DNA of 64,000 nucleotides, from the NCBI RefSeq assembly GCF_017916475.1, contig NZ_JAFMTB010000003.1, forward strand, positions 531,757-595,756, in the 5' to 3' direction. The position numbers and the translations under genes were made by a program. Under the pieces are notes generated by a model that was not told where the DNA came from, ran no database searches, and worked only from the letters and a program-made list of their open reading frames with translations. Of this stretch, positions 25,646 to 34,202 are shown one piece after another. The DNA is from Patulibacter sp. SYSU D01012 (GTDB taxonomy: Bacteria > Actinomycetota > Thermoleophilia > Solirubrobacterales > Solirubrobacteraceae). Every line of letters starts with the position of its first letter. Position 1 is the stretch's first letter.

Positions 25646-26992
25646 GTGCGTCGTTCAGCGCCATTGGTCCTGCTCGCCGCCCTCGTCGTCGTCCTGGGGA
25701 TCGTGCTGCTGGGCGGCAGCTCGGGCCACGAGTACCGGCTGGTCTTCGCCAACTCGAGCCAGATCGTCAAGGGCGGCGTCGTCCGCATCGGCGGCACGCC
25801 GGTCGGCACGGTCAAGAGCCTCGAGCTGACGAAGGACGACCTGGCCGAGGTGCGGGTGTCGGTGGACGACGAGTTCGCGCCCCTGCGCGAGGGCTCGACC
25901 GCCGTGATCCGCGTGCAGGGCCAGGCGAGCGTCGCCAGCCGCTACGTCGACATCAGCCCCGCGCCGACCGGCGCGCCGCTGAAGGACGACGCGATCATCC
26001 CGATCGACAAGACGACCTCGCAGGTCGAGCTGGACCAGGTCTTCTCGGCGTTCGACAAGGGCACGCGCACCGGCCTGCAGAAGACGATCAAGGGCTTCTC
26101 GCAGTGGTACGCCGGGCGCGAGCGCGAGGGCGCGACGTCCGCGCGCGAGCTGCCGCAGGCCGTCGCGGCGCTGCGCGGCTTCGCCGAGGAGGTCAACGCC
26201 CAGAGCGCCGACTTCGAGCGCCTCGTCTCGACGAGCGGTCAGGCGATGAGCCGCCTGGCCACCGAGCGCGAGGCCCTGACCGGCCTGGTCTCCGGGGCGG
26301 GCCGCACCGTTCAGGCCCTGGGCGCCGACACGCAGGCGCTGACCACGGCGCTGACCGACCTGCCGCCCGCGCTCCGCCAGGGCACGACCGCGCTGGCGAA
26401 CCTGCGCCCGGCGCTCGGCGACCTGCGCGACCTCGTCGACGCCGCCGACGAGCCGTCGCGCGAGCTGACGCCCTTCCTGCAGGAGCTGACGCCCGTCGTC
26501 GACCGCGCGGTGCCCGTCTTCAAGCAGCTGCGGCAGATCGTCGACCGCTCCGGCGAGGGCAACGACGTGCTCGACGCGCTGCGCGACCTGCCCGCGCTCG
26601 AGAAGTCGACCAGCACGGCCTTCCCGAACGGCACGAAGGCGCTGAAGGAGTCGACGCCGATGCTCTCCTTCATCCGGCCGTACACCGCCGACCTGATGGC
26701 GTGGTTCCGCAGCTTCGGCTCCGCCGCGGCGACGTACGACGGCGCCGGGCACTACCTGAGCACCATGCCGGTCTTCGACGCCTTCAAGATCGGGGACGAC
26801 GGCCAGGGCGGCAAGTACGTCGACAAGCCGCCGGCCGAGCGCGGCAAGGGCACGGGGCTCTCCACGGGCAACCTGCGCCGCTGCCCGGGCGCCGCGACCG
26901 CGGCCCCGGCCGACGGATCCGCGCCGTTCGTCGACGCCGGCGAGCTCGCCAACGCGGACTGCGACCCGTCCCAGCGACCGGGGGGGCGCTGA
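25646..26992 (+). CDS. Mce/MlaD-family protein, first of six
   Basis: A membrane-anchored lipid-transport subunit, 448 residues from GTG 25646. An N-terminal TM helix (LVLLAALVVVLGIVLLGG) is followed by an MlaD domain ~28-105 (YRLVFANSSQIVKGGVVRIGGTPVG, the Mce signature), a long helical region and a C-terminal tail with its only two Cys (RRCPG, NADCDP). A good ribosome-binding site (GAGGAG, 25603-25608) lies 7 nt before an in-frame CTG at 25616. The true protein may therefore start there, adding ten basic/serine residues before the TM helix. The stop overlaps the next start (TGATG). Confidence 0.93.
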   Translation: MRRSAPLVLLAALVVVLGIVLLGGSSGHEYRLVFANSSQIVKGGVVRIGGTPVGTVKSLELTKDDLAEVRVSVDDEFAPLREGSTAVIRVQGQASVASRYVDISPAPTGAPLKDDAIIPIDKTTSQVELDQVFSAFDKGTRTGLQKTIKGFSQWYAGREREGATSARELPQAVAALRGFAEEVNAQSADFERLVSTSGQAMSRLATEREALTGLVSGAGRTVQALGADTQALTTALTDLPPALRQGTTALANLRPALGDLRDLVDAADEPSRELTPFLQELTPVVDRAVPVFKQLRQIVDRSGEGNDVLDALRDLPALEKSTSTAFPNGTKALKESTPMLSFIRPYTADLMAWFRSFGSAAATYDGAGHYLSTMPVFDAFKIGDDGQGGKYVDKPPAERGKGTGLSTGNLRRCPGAATAAPADGSAPFVDAGELANADCDPSQRPGGR

Positions 26993-28341
26993 TGCGCCGC
27001 CTGTGGGTCCTCCTCGCGGCCGGCGTCGTGGCGCTCGTCGTCGCCGTGTCGGCCGTCGCCTCGCGCGGCGACGGGTCCGACGACGGCGCCTACCGGGTGC
27101 GGGCGATCTTCGACAACGCCAGCTTCATCATCGCCGGCGGCGACGTGAAGGTCGCGGGCGTCAACGCGGGCACGATCGAGTCCGTCGACGTGACGCCCGA
27201 CAACAAGGCCGTCGCCGTCCTGCGCATCACCGACCCCGCGTTCCAGGACTTCCGACGCGACGCCACGTGCAACATCGGCCTGCAGTCGCTCATCGGCGAG
27301 CAGTACGTCGAGTGCGTGCCGACGCAGAAGCGCGGCGACGGCATCCCGGTCCCCGGCCCCCTCGCCGCGATCCGCTCGGGCGAGGGCAAGGGCCAGCACC
27401 TGCTGCCCGTCAGCCAGACGAGCAGCCCGGTCGGCCCCGACCTGCTGGCGAACATCATGCGCGTGCCGCAGCGCGAGCGCTTCCGCCTGATCATCGCCGA
27501 GCTGGGCACCGGCCTGGCCGGCAACGGCGGCGAGCTGCGCACGGTCATCCGCCGGGCGAACCCGACGCTGCAGCAGGCGAACAAGCTCGTCGAGATCCTG
27601 GCGAAGCAGAACCGCACGATCGAGCGGCTCGTCGCGCAGTCCGACGAGGCCCTCGCGCCGCTGGCCAACCGGACGGACGACCTGAAGACCTTCATCGCGC
27701 GCTCGGGCGACACCGCCGAGGCGGTCGCGGCCCGCGGCGACGCGCTCGAGGAGAACCTGCGCCGGCTGCCCGGGTTCCTGGACGAGCTCGAGCCCGCCGC
27801 TCGCCGCATCGGCGCCCTCTCCGACCAGCTCGGGCCGGCGGTGGCCAACCTGACCTCGCGCGCGCCGGAGCTCAACCAGACGGTGGAGCGCCTGGGCGAC
27901 TTCTCGAACGCCGCGACGCCCGCGCTGCGGTCGCTCGGCGACGCCGCCGACCAGGGGCGCGAGACGTTCCCGCGCATCATGCGCCTGGCCAACCAGCTCG
28001 ACGAGCTGGGCACGCCGCTCGCCCCGCTGGCGAAGGACCTGGCCGAGCTCGGCGACAGCTTCGACCGCACGGGCGGCATCACGCACATCCTGCGGCTCCT
28101 CTACTTCTACACCGCCTCGCTGAACGGCAAGGACGGCATCGCGCACTACATCCGCACGACGATCGTTCCGGACGGCAGCTGCCTGGACCGTTCGCCGGTC
28201 GTCTCGGCCAGCTGCGTCGGCCGTTTCCTCCCTCAGGAGGACGACGCGGAGAGCCGGGCGGCGAGCCGGTCGAGCTCCGGTGACGTGACGAAGGCACGCA
28301 AGCAGCTCGAGACCCTGCTCGGCCCGGAGGGCACCCGATGA
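26992..28341 (+). CDS. Mce/MlaD-family protein, second of six
   Basis: 449 residues: TM helix ~4-23, MlaD domain ~32-115 (YRVRAIFDNASFIIAGGDVKVAGVNAGTI), then long amphipathic helices expected to build a tunnel. It differs from its siblings in carrying an extra Cys pair inside the MlaD domain (ATCNIG and VECVPT) besides the tail pair (GSCLD, SASCVG). The end is Lys/Arg-rich. The start is ATG 26992 overlapping the previous stop, and the stop overlaps the next start (ATGA), so translation is coupled. No lipobox Cys follows the signal/TM segment. Confidence 0.94.
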   Translation: MRRLWVLLAAGVVALVVAVSAVASRGDGSDDGAYRVRAIFDNASFIIAGGDVKVAGVNAGTIESVDVTPDNKAVAVLRITDPAFQDFRRDATCNIGLQSLIGEQYVECVPTQKRGDGIPVPGPLAAIRSGEGKGQHLLPVSQTSSPVGPDLLANIMRVPQRERFRLIIAELGTGLAGNGGELRTVIRRANPTLQQANKLVEILAKQNRTIERLVAQSDEALAPLANRTDDLKTFIARSGDTAEAVAARGDALEENLRRLPGFLDELEPAARRIGALSDQLGPAVANLTSRAPELNQTVERLGDFSNAATPALRSLGDAADQGRETFPRIMRLANQLDELGTPLAPLAKDLAELGDSFDRTGGITHILRLLYFYTASLNGKDGIAHYIRTTIVPDGSCLDRSPVVSASCVGRFLPQEDDAESRAASRSSSGDVTKARKQLETLLGPEGTR

Positions 28342-29801
28342 ACCCCCGCGCCCGCCGCAGCTCGATCGCCGCCAACCCGGTGCTCATCGGCGCCGCCACG
28401 GTCCTCATCGCCATCGTGGGCGTGGTCCTGGCCTACAACGCCAACAACGGCCTGCCGTTCGTCAAGACGTACCAGCTGAAGGCGCAGGTGCCGGACGCCG
28501 CGGGCCTGATCGTCGGCAACGACGTGCGCGCCGGCGGCACCCGCATCGGCTTCGTCAGCGGCATCGCGGCGCGCACGGGCAGGGACGGCGACGTCGGCGC
28601 GACCATCACGCTCAAGCTCGACGAGACGGTCCGGCCGCTGCCCGAGGACACGCAGATCGAGATCCGCCCGCGGTCGGTGCTGGGCCTGAAGTACGTGCAG
28701 CTGACGAAGGGCCGCTCGAAGCGGATGCTCGCCGACGGCGGCACGATCCCGCTGCGCTACGCCGCGGCCAAGCCCGTCGAGCTCGACGACCTGTTCAACA
28801 CCTTCGACGAGGACACCCGCTCGGCGGCGGCCCAGAACACCGTCGAGTTCGGCAACATGCTCGCCGGCCGCGGCGACGACCTGAGCCGCGTCATCCAGGG
28901 CCTGCGCCCGCTCGTGGAGCACGCCGAGCCGGCGCTGCGCCGGCTCGTCAGCCCGCAGACCGGCCTGGACCGGTTCTTCCCCGCGCTCGAGCGCGCGGCC
29001 GCCGAGGTCGCCCCGGTCGCCGAGCAGCAGGCGGGCCTGGTGACGGGCCTGAGCCGCACCCTGACCGAGCTCGCGCGGGTGCGCACGTCGATCCAGGCGA
29101 CGATCGCCGAGGGTCCGCGGGCGCTGCAGGCGGGGACGGAGGAGTTCCCCAAGCAGGCGCGGTTCATGCGCGAGACCACCGAGCTCGCCCGGCGCCTGCG
29201 CCCGGCGTTCGCGTCGATCTCCGCCGCCGCGCCCGGACTGGCCTCGGCGTTCCGGACCGGCACCCCGGCCCTGCGCCGCTCGCCGGCGCTGAACCGACGG
29301 CTGGAGACGACGCTCCGCAACACGGAGGCGTTCGGCACGTCCTCCAACGTGCTCGCGGGCCTGCGCCAGCTGGCGACGACCGCGGACGTCCTGCGGCCCA
29401 CGGCCGCGTTCATCGCCCCCGCGCAGACGACCTGCAACTACATCACGCTGCTCACGCGCAACCTGGCCGGCGCACTCTCGGACGGCGACGTCGTGGGCAC
29501 CGGCCTGCGGACGAGCCTCGTGATCCTGCCGCAGTACCCGGAGAGCGAGTTCGGGCCGGCGAGCAAGCCCGCGAACGGTCCTCGAGCCCCGCAGGCGCGC
29601 AACACGCCCGACAAGGAGTCGTTCCTCCACAGCAACCCCCTGCCGAACACCGCCGCGCCCGGGCAGCCGCGGGAGTGCGAGGCCGGCAACGAGAAGTTCG
29701 TGGGCGGTCAGCAGCAGATCGGCAGCACGCTGACGGCCGACGGCACCGGCACCGACGGGCAGAACGTGAACGCGCCGCTCGTGAAGGAGAACGGCAAGTG
29801 A
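28338..29801 (+). CDS. Mce/MlaD-family protein, third of six
   Basis: 487 residues: TM helix ~15-35 (VLIGAATVLIAIVGVVLAYN), MlaD domain ~45-130 (YQLKAQVPDAAGLIVGNDVRAGGTRIG), a helical tunnel region and a C-terminal tail with its only two Cys (TTCNYI, RECEAG) about 90 residues apart. The tail is hydrophilic and ends KENGK. The start overlaps the previous stop (ATGA) and its stop overlaps the next start (GTGA). As part of a six-subunit Mce set it probably forms one strand of a hetero-hexameric lipid tunnel. Confidence 0.94.
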   Translation: MNPRARRSSIAANPVLIGAATVLIAIVGVVLAYNANNGLPFVKTYQLKAQVPDAAGLIVGNDVRAGGTRIGFVSGIAARTGRDGDVGATITLKLDETVRPLPEDTQIEIRPRSVLGLKYVQLTKGRSKRMLADGGTIPLRYAAAKPVELDDLFNTFDEDTRSAAAQNTVEFGNMLAGRGDDLSRVIQGLRPLVEHAEPALRRLVSPQTGLDRFFPALERAAAEVAPVAEQQAGLVTGLSRTLTELARVRTSIQATIAEGPRALQAGTEEFPKQARFMRETTELARRLRPAFASISAAAPGLASAFRTGTPALRRSPALNRRLETTLRNTEAFGTSSNVLAGLRQLATTADVLRPTAAFIAPAQTTCNYITLLTRNLAGALSDGDVVGTGLRTSLVILPQYPESEFGPASKPANGPRAPQARNTPDKESFLHSNPLPNTAAPGQPRECEAGNEKFVGGQQQIGSTLTADGTGTDGQNVNAPLVKENGK

Positions 29802-31327
29802 TCCCGCGACGCAAGGCCGTGCCGGCCAACCGCACCGGCGGCATCTCGCCGGTCAAGGCGGGCCTGCTGCTCATCCTGCTGATCGCGGTCGCCGTGTACT
29901 TCGGGTTCACGAAGCGGGTGCCGTTCAAGCACCACTACACGGTCAACGCCGTGGTGCAGACGTCGAATCTGATCGCGCCCGGCTCGCCGGTGCGCATCGC
30001 GGGGGTCAACGTCGGCAAGGTCGTCTCGACGGGCCGCTACAAGGACAGCCGGTACGCCGAGGTGACGATGCAGATCGACGGCGACGGCCGGCCCGTCCGC
30101 CGCGACGCCAGCATCAAGATCCGTCCGCGCCTGTTCCTGGAGGGCAACTTCTACGTCGAGCTGTCGCCCGGCAAGCCGGGGAGCCCCGAGATGCCCGACG
30201 GCGGCGTCATCCCCATCTCGCGCACGGCGGTGCCGGTGCAGCTCGACCAGGTGCTGGCCGTGCTGAAGACGGACACGCGCCAGGCGCTCAAGCAGACGGC
30301 GCAGGGCCTGGGCGACGGCTTCGGCGCGGAGCCCACCGCGGCCGAGGACGCCTCGCAGGATCCGGCGGTGCGCGGCCTCACCGGCGGCCAGGCGCTGAAC
30401 CGGACGCTGGCCAGCTCGCCGCAGGCGCTGCGCGACTCGGGCGCCGTGCTGCGCGCGCTTCGGGGCGAGCGCAAGGGCGACCTGTCGAAGGCGATCTCGG
30501 GGCTCGGCGACGTGACCGAGCAGCTCGCCAGCACGGAGGGATCGCTGACGTCCCTCGTGCGAGGCTTCAACACGACCGTCGGCACGACGGCGGCGAACGC
30601 GCAGGCCCTGACGGCGTCGATCCGGGGCCTCGCCACCACGGCGACGACGGCGAAGACGACGTTCCGCCAGCTCGACGCGGCGCTGCCGCCCGCCCGTGCC
30701 GCCGCGCGCGACACCGCGGCGGCCATGCGCCAGCTGCCGGACACGATCGACGCCGCGCGCCCCTGGCTGGCCCAGGCGCGGCCGCTGCTCGGCGAGTCCG
30801 AGCTCGGCGGCCTGCTCGACGACCTGCAGCCGTCGCTGACCACGCTCGCGTCCTTCACGCACGAGGCCAAGGACTGGGTGCCGCGGCTCGACGACTTCTC
30901 GCGCTGCATGAACGAGGTCTTCCTCCCGACCGCGCGGATCAAGGTCGACGACGGATTCCTGTCGGCCAACGTCGAGAACTACAAGGAGTTCTTCTACGCG
31001 TTGGTGGGCCAGGCCGGCGAGGGCGCCAGCTTCGACGGCAACGGCTCGAAGCTCCGCATCCAGTCCGTCGGCGGCGCCACGCCGGTCAAGTCCGGATGGT
31101 CCTCGGTGACCGGCCGTCCGACCTTCAGCAACTTCACGGAGCCCTCCACCGGCACGAGCCCGGCGTACGGTGGCCAGGCGCCCCCGATCCGCGCGGACAA
31201 GCGCTGCTACACGAACCCGGTGCCGGACGTCAACGGCCCGGCGAGCCGGGGCCCCGGCGACGGATCGCGCCCGAGCGCGCCAGCACCGCCCGTGCCGAAC
31301 CTGAGCGTGAACGGGAGCGGTCGATGA
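29798..31327 (+). CDS. Mce/MlaD-family protein, fourth of six
   Basis: 509 residues from GTG 29798: a basic N-terminus (MIPRRKAVPANR), TM helix ~20-38 (AGLLLILLIAVAVYFGF), and MlaD domain ~48-130 (YTVNAVVQTSNLIAPGSPVRIAGVNVGKV). A long helix region with Thr/Ala-rich stretches follows, then a tail with the only two Cys (SRCMNE, KRCYTN), ending in a Pro/Ser-rich segment. The longest of the early subunits. Both ends are coupled to its neighbours by 4-nt overlaps. Confidence 0.94.
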   Translation: MIPRRKAVPANRTGGISPVKAGLLLILLIAVAVYFGFTKRVPFKHHYTVNAVVQTSNLIAPGSPVRIAGVNVGKVVSTGRYKDSRYAEVTMQIDGDGRPVRRDASIKIRPRLFLEGNFYVELSPGKPGSPEMPDGGVIPISRTAVPVQLDQVLAVLKTDTRQALKQTAQGLGDGFGAEPTAAEDASQDPAVRGLTGGQALNRTLASSPQALRDSGAVLRALRGERKGDLSKAISGLGDVTEQLASTEGSLTSLVRGFNTTVGTTAANAQALTASIRGLATTATTAKTTFRQLDAALPPARAAARDTAAAMRQLPDTIDAARPWLAQARPLLGESELGGLLDDLQPSLTTLASFTHEAKDWVPRLDDFSRCMNEVFLPTARIKVDDGFLSANVENYKEFFYALVGQAGEGASFDGNGSKLRIQSVGGATPVKSGWSSVTGRPTFSNFTEPSTGTSPAYGGQAPPIRADKRCYTNPVPDVNGPASRGPGDGSRPSAPAPPVPNLSVNGSGR

Positions 31328-32691
31328 CGAGCGGCTGGCGCGGCCACATCAAGGAGGTCGCCTTCATCCTGCTCATCGCGCTCCTCGGCGTGGTGATCGC
31401 GGGCTACATCTTCTCGCGGCAGAACGTCTCGCCGCCGACGTGGATGCCGGTGCTCGGCAAGAAGTACTTCTACGTCGACGCGCGCTTCGAGCGCGCCGCC
31501 GGCGTCATGCCCGGGCAGGGCCAGGCCGTCACGATCGCCGGCGTGACCGTCGGCAAGGTCGACGGCGTGCGCCTGGACCAGGGGCAGGCCGTCGTGCGCC
31601 TGAAGATCGACGAGGACCACTCGCGGATCTACCCCGACGCGACGATGCTCCTGCGGCCGAAGACGCCGCTGAAGGACATGATCGTCGAGCTCGACCCGGG
31701 CACGAAGGCCGCGGGCCGGCCGCTGAAGGACGGCGCCACCCTCGGCGTCGAGGCGACCAACCCGGACGTCAACTTCGACGAGATCATCCAGAACCTGGAC
31801 GCCGATACGCGGGCCCAGCTCGGCGCCCTGCTCGGCGAGGCCGGCACGGCGCTCGGCGGGAAGGGCGGCCGCGCGCTGGCCCGCGACCTGCGGCGCTTCG
31901 AGCCGCTCTCGCGCAACGCCGCGAAGGCGAGCGAGCTGCTCGCCACCCGCGGCCAGCTCACCCGCCGCCTGGTCACCAACCTGGGCCGGATCACGAAGGA
32001 GCTCGGCAGCTCGGACGCGCAGCTGGCGCGCTTCGTGAAGAGCAACGACGCGATGTTCTCGCGCTTCGCCGCGCAGAACGAGAACCTGGGCGAGACGATC
32101 CGGCGCCTGCCGGACGCCCTCGAGACGACGACGACCGCGCTGCAGAAGGCCGGCCGCCTGTCGACGACCCTCTCGCAGGGCCTGCCGAAGATCCGGCCGG
32201 CCACGCAGGGCCTCGCGCCGGCGCTGAAGGACCTCGAGCCGATGCTCGAGAAGACGACGCCGGTCCTGAAGAACCAGCTGCGGCCGTTCGCGCGCGACGC
32301 GCAGCCGACGGCCCGGCGGCTGCAGCCGGCGGTGGCGAAGCTCGAGAAGGCGACGCCGGACCTCAACCGCTTCACGAGGGTCCTCAACGCGCTGTTCGAC
32401 GCCATGGCCTACGACCCGCCGGGCAACACGGCGAAGGACCAGAGCTACCTCTTCTACCTGCCCTGGGCGGGCCACAACACGAACTCGGCGCTGTCCACGC
32501 AGGACGCGGTCGGGCCGCTGCGCCGCGCGGTCGTGCGCTACGAGTGCGGCACGCTCAACCTCCTGGCGAACTACATCAACTTCGCGGACCCGAAGACCAC
32601 CACGTCGAATCCCACGATCACGGCGATGCTCGGTCTGCTGAACACCCCGGCGTTCGAGCCCACCTGTCCGCAGGGGAACTACACGAAGTGA
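31324..32691 (+). CDS. Mce/MlaD-family protein, fifth of six
   Basis: 455 residues: TM helix ~11-31 (VAFILLIALLGVVIAGYIF), then an MlaD domain ~48-130 (FYVDARFERAAGVMPGQGQAVTIAGVTVG), a helical tunnel region and a tail whose two Cys (YECGTL, PTCPQG) are the only ones in the protein. It starts at ATG 31324 (ATGA overlap) and ends in GTGA overlapping the sixth gene. Confidence 0.94.
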   Translation: MTSGWRGHIKEVAFILLIALLGVVIAGYIFSRQNVSPPTWMPVLGKKYFYVDARFERAAGVMPGQGQAVTIAGVTVGKVDGVRLDQGQAVVRLKIDEDHSRIYPDATMLLRPKTPLKDMIVELDPGTKAAGRPLKDGATLGVEATNPDVNFDEIIQNLDADTRAQLGALLGEAGTALGGKGGRALARDLRRFEPLSRNAAKASELLATRGQLTRRLVTNLGRITKELGSSDAQLARFVKSNDAMFSRFAAQNENLGETIRRLPDALETTTTALQKAGRLSTTLSQGLPKIRPATQGLAPALKDLEPMLEKTTPVLKNQLRPFARDAQPTARRLQPAVAKLEKATPDLNRFTRVLNALFDAMAYDPPGNTAKDQSYLFYLPWAGHNTNSALSTQDAVGPLRRAVVRYECGTLNLLANYINFADPKTTTSNPTITAMLGLLNTPAFEPTCPQGNYTK

Positions 32692-34202
32692 TCAAGACGA
32701 TCCCGACACTCCCGCGACTGATCGCCATGATCGGCTTCGCGCTCTTCTCCTTCGGGGCGCTCCTCTTCCTCTGGATCTCGTTCGGCGGCCCCGTGCCGCT
32801 GTCGCCGAAGGGCTACCGCTTCCAGGTCGCGTTCCCCGAGGCCGCGCAGCTGGCGCAGCAGGCCGACGTCCGCATCTCGGGGGTCACGGTCGGCAAGGTC
32901 GTCGCGCTCGAGACCGTGCCCGGCAACCAGACCCGGGCCACGATCCAGCTCGACGAGAAGTACGCGCCGATCCCGAAGGCCGCGCGCGCCACGCTGCGCT
33001 CGAAGACGCTGCTGGGCGAGACGTTCGTCGAGCTGGCGCCGAACCGGTCCGCGGGCACCGGCCCGCTGCCGGAGAACGGCAAGCTGGCCGCGTCGGCCGT
33101 CGAGCCGACGGTCGAGCTCGACGAGCTGCTGCGGACGTTCGACGACAAGACGCGCGCGGCGTTCCGCACCTGGATGCAGACGCAGGCGGCGGCGCTGAAC
33201 GGTCGCGGCGACGACCTGAACGCCGCCCTCGGCGAGTTCCCCGGCCTGATCGACGAGCTCTCCGAGCTGAGCGCCACCATCGACGCGCAGGGCTCGGCCG
33301 TCACCCAGTCCGTCTCGGGCACCGCCGACGTCTTCGAGGCGCTCACCGCCCGCCAGGGCGAGCTGCGCCGCCTGGTGAGCGAGGGCGACAAGACCTTCCG
33401 CACCATCGGCCAGCGCAACAAGGAGCTCGCCGCCGTCTTCGAGGCGCTGCCGGCCTTCGAGCGCGAGGCCTCGCGGACGCTGCCGGCCGTCACCCGCCTC
33501 GGGGACCGCGCCGTGCCCGTCGTCGAGCGGCTGCAGCCCGCGGCGACCCAGCTGGCGAAGAGCTTCGACGCGGTCAACCGCCTGACGCCCGACCTCGAGG
33601 CGTTCATGAAGCGTCTGGACCCCGTCGTCTCGGCGTCGAAGCAGGGGCTGCCCGCGTTCGACCGCATCCTCGACCAGATGCCGCCGGTGCTCGACGCGTT
33701 CGTGCCGTTCACGCGGACCGTCAACCCGCTGCTGCGCTACCTGGGGCAGAACAAGCAGGACTTCACGTCCTTCGTCGCGAACGTCTCCGCGGCGACGCAG
33801 CGAGGACTGTCCACTCCGCGGGCCGGGAGGATGCATGAGGTGCGCGCCAGCGTGACGCTGTCGCCGCAGGGCATGGGCTACCAGCAGTACGTGCCCGGCC
33901 AGAGCCGCAGCAACCCCTACATGGCGCCGGGCGGCATGAAGGACCTCGCCACGGGGCTCAAGACGCTCGACAGCCGCACCTGCGGGAACACCGACCCGCT
34001 GCCCCCGACCGAGACGAACAACCTCGGCGGGCTCGAGCGCCTGCTCCCGAGCGCCTTCCGGACCACCGGCCGCGACAGCCCGCGCCCGGGCTGCGTCCAG
34101 CAGGGCACCTACCCCGGGTTCTCCACCGTGTTCCCGCAGCTCAAGGCCGATCCGCCCGCGAAGGACGCGCCGTCGACCTCCGACCAGGAGACCCGCCGGT
34201 GA
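32688..34202 (+). CDS. Mce/MlaD-family protein, sixth of six
   Basis: 504 residues from GTG 32688: TM helix ~9-32 (LIAMIGFALFSFGALLFLWISF), then an MlaD domain ~42-125 (YRFQVAFPEAAQLAQQADVRISGVTVGKV). The helical region is followed by a distinct ~110-residue tail rich in Gly/Pro/Asn with the only two Cys (RTCGNT, PGCVQQ). Its stop overlaps the start of the cell-wall hydrolase gene (GTGA), tying the hydrolase to the same transcript and ribosome flow. Confidence 0.94.
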   Translation: MIKTIPTLPRLIAMIGFALFSFGALLFLWISFGGPVPLSPKGYRFQVAFPEAAQLAQQADVRISGVTVGKVVALETVPGNQTRATIQLDEKYAPIPKAARATLRSKTLLGETFVELAPNRSAGTGPLPENGKLAASAVEPTVELDELLRTFDDKTRAAFRTWMQTQAAALNGRGDDLNAALGEFPGLIDELSELSATIDAQGSAVTQSVSGTADVFEALTARQGELRRLVSEGDKTFRTIGQRNKELAAVFEALPAFEREASRTLPAVTRLGDRAVPVVERLQPAATQLAKSFDAVNRLTPDLEAFMKRLDPVVSASKQGLPAFDRILDQMPPVLDAFVPFTRTVNPLLRYLGQNKQDFTSFVANVSAATQRGLSTPRAGRMHEVRASVTLSPQGMGYQQYVPGQSRSNPYMAPGGMKDLATGLKTLDSRTCGNTDPLPPTETNNLGGLERLLPSAFRTTGRDSPRPGCVQQGTYPGFSTVFPQLKADPPAKDAPSTSDQETRR

